From NCBI GenBank assembly GCA_030612965.1, contig JAUWMW010000137.1, positions 1 to 6,497 of the forward strand: DNA of 6,497 nt. The letters are read 5' to 3'. The notes below the pieces were generated by a model. That model searched no databases. It saw only the letters and a program-made list of their open reading frames with translations, and had not been told where the DNA came from. Below are positions 5,140-6,497 of the stretch, piece after piece. Both the position numbers and the translations under genes were made by a program. Positions within the stretch are counted from its first letter, which is position 1, and the number at the start of each line of letters is the position of its first letter. This DNA comes from a bacterium. GTDB taxonomy: Bacteria; Zixibacteria; MSB-5A5; GN15; FEB-12.

Positions 5140-6497
5140 ATGAGTTGGAAAGATCTCAAGATTGCCAAGAAGCTGTATATCGGCTTCGGAATTGTCCTCG
5201 TTCTGGCCATGGCCGTCGGCTATGTAGGCTGGAACGGACTGACCACGGTTGATGGGATGGTGACAAACGCCGATGACGCCAACCGGCTGATCAAGTGGGC
5301 CAAGGATTGTCGTCAGCAGGAAAAGAACTTCATCATGCGCGGCGACCAAATGTACGTCGAGCGAGTGCATGAGACCGCCGCCAAGATGTACGCACAAGCT
5401 GATGAGACAAAAGCGCGTCTCCAGGACCAGGCTGATATCGCCGCTCTCGAGTTGTCTCGTGCGGAAACCAAGAAGTACGAAGCGGCTTTTGGCCAATGGG
5501 TAGAGTATCAGGCGGAAGCCGAGGCCGCTATGGAGACCATGGTGGAGGCGGCTCGCAAGGTCAATGTAGAGGCTGCGGCACTGAGGGAGGGTCAGAAACA
5601 GTTAATGATGGACGAACTCCTTCAGAAGCAAGCTCATACCAAGCTCGCGGAACGTTGGGAAAAGGCAGACGACGCCAACCGGCTGATAAGGTACATGCTG
5701 GAGATTAGACAGGCGGAGAAGAACTGGATAATCCGCAAGAACGATGAGTATGCCGAGGCAGTCCTGACCACGATCGATAGATTCGTTGATCAGTGCCAGG
5801 CAACCAGGGCCAATATGAGGCAACAGGTAAACTTGGATCAGATAGACGCTATCGTTGCCGCTGTAGGCGAATACAAAAGCGGGTTTAACACCTATCGTGG
5901 CATTCACGAAGAGCAACTGAAAGCCGATGAGATGATGGTGGCGGCCGGCAGAGAAGCTGTCAAGAGTCTCGATGACCTGCGCGGAGTTCAGAGAGACAAA
6001 ATGGTGGCTGCCCAGACTTCGGCTATCACCCTGGCGATCAGCTTTGTCATAGGAGCTGTTCTTATTGGAATCTTTGTCGCCTTTGTGATCGCGCGCGGCA
6101 TCTCCAAGCCGGTTTCAAGCATGGCCTTCATCGCCAAGGAGATTGCCACCGGTGATATCGATCATAACATCGAACTGGAGTCGAAGGATGAAATCGGGAC
6201 CCTGGCTGACGCCTTCCGTCGATTGATCGACTACATGAAGGAATTGGCCAACGCGGCGGAGACAATTGCCGCCAATGATCTCACAATACGGGTTGATCCG
6301 AAATCCGAGAAGGATGTGCTGGGTAATTCGTTCAAGACGATGATCACAAACCTGAGCAACATCGTCAGTCAGCTTACCGGCAGCGCCACTGAAGTGGCTT
6401 CGGCAGCGGGCGAGATCAGCTCTTCGGCCGAACAGGTCTCCCGCGGTGCTCAAAACCAGGAGGAGCAGGTTATTCAGGTGACCACGGCTGTCGAGGA
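5140..6497 (+). CDS. Methyl-accepting chemotaxis protein, duplicated helical sensor, 3' end outside window
   Basis: A chemoreceptor that relays periplasmic ligand binding to the CheA/CheW array at the inner membrane; 452 residues are visible. TM1 is about 13-32. The periplasmic part (about 33-295) is all helical and holds two related modules: ADDANRLIKWAKDCRQQEKN (from 44) and ADDANRLIRYMLEIRQAEKN (from 176), 132 residues apart. This architecture resembles the helical bimodular (HBM) sensor domain known from McpS, which binds organic acids; the ligand here is unknown. TM2 is about 296-318. HAMP 1 is about 318-369 (SKPV, then GD and DEIG). A second HAMP-like unit is about 370-412 (ANDLTIRV, then DVLGNSF). 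The start of the cytoplasmic helical hairpin (ISSSAEQVSRGAQNQEEQV) with methylation-helix character marks it as a receptor rather than a kinase. The kinase-contacting tip lies beyond the right edge. A leader of stem-loops precedes it. Confidence 0.9.
   Translation, partial: MSWKDLKIAKKLYIGFGIVLVLAMAVGYVGWNGLTTVDGMVTNADDANRLIKWAKDCRQQEKNFIMRGDQMYVERVHETAAKMYAQADETKARLQDQADIAALELSRAETKKYEAAFGQWVEYQAEAEAAMETMVEAARKVNVEAAALREGQKQLMMDELLQKQAHTKLAERWEKADDANRLIRYMLEIRQAEKNWIIRKNDEYAEAVLTTIDRFVDQCQATRANMRQQVNLDQIDAIVAAVGEYKSGFNTYRGIHEEQLKADEMMVAAGREAVKSLDDLRGVQRDKMVAAQTSAITLAISFVIGAVLIGIFVAFVIARGISKPVSSMAFIAKEIATGDIDHNIELESKDEIGTLADAFRRLIDYMKELANAAETIAANDLTIRVDPKSEKDVLGNSFKTMITNLSNIVSQLTGSATEVASAAGEISSSAEQVSRGAQNQEEQVIQVTTAVE

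Overview
The window is a 6.5 kb stretch of a bacterial chromosome of moderately high GC (about the mid-50s percent by eye). All six supported genes lie on the plus strand. A periplasm-exported beta-barrel porin and a chemoreceptor show a Gram-negative, motile organism. The mix of an OprO/OprP-type porin, a LuxR-type regulator of the style common in sulfate/iron-reducing Deltaproteobacteria, a DUF4184 membrane protein and palindromic intergenic repeats fits an environmental deltaproteobacterium or a candidate phylum of the FCB group (for example Zixibacteria). The sequence alone does not settle the lineage.

Left part (1-1580): a phosphoribosyltransferase-fold protein, cut by the left edge, overlaps by four bases (ATGA) with a DprA/Smf-like protein of the SLOG Rossmann superfamily. 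The overlap indicates translational coupling, so the two probably act together. The DprA-like protein is short, lacks the usual C-terminal winged helix, and differs from canonical DprA in its core motifs. This pair is the best candidate for an unusual system (nucleotide or DNA handling, possibly conflict/defence), and its remaining members would lie to the left of the window.

Middle (1649-3123): a DUF4184 polytopic membrane protein with conserved His/Asp positions, then a small cytoplasmic regulator made of a coiled coil, a short helical region and a LuxR/GerE helix-turn-helix, with no recognisable sensor domain.

An MITE-like palindromic element (3124-3288) flanked by TAA copies follows; the left TAA is the stop codon of the regulator gene. 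Next comes an OprP/OprO-like porin with a signal peptide and a long periplasmic coiled coil (3447-4829). A 310-base non-coding stretch follows that is packed with four successive stem-loops (4861-5110).

The right end holds a methyl-accepting chemotaxis protein (5140 to the edge) with a duplicated helical periplasmic sensor and a tandem HAMP pair; the conserved signalling tip lies beyond the window. The porin and chemoreceptor are separate transcriptional prospects. Nothing in the sequence ties them functionally to the DprA/phosphoribosyltransferase pair.
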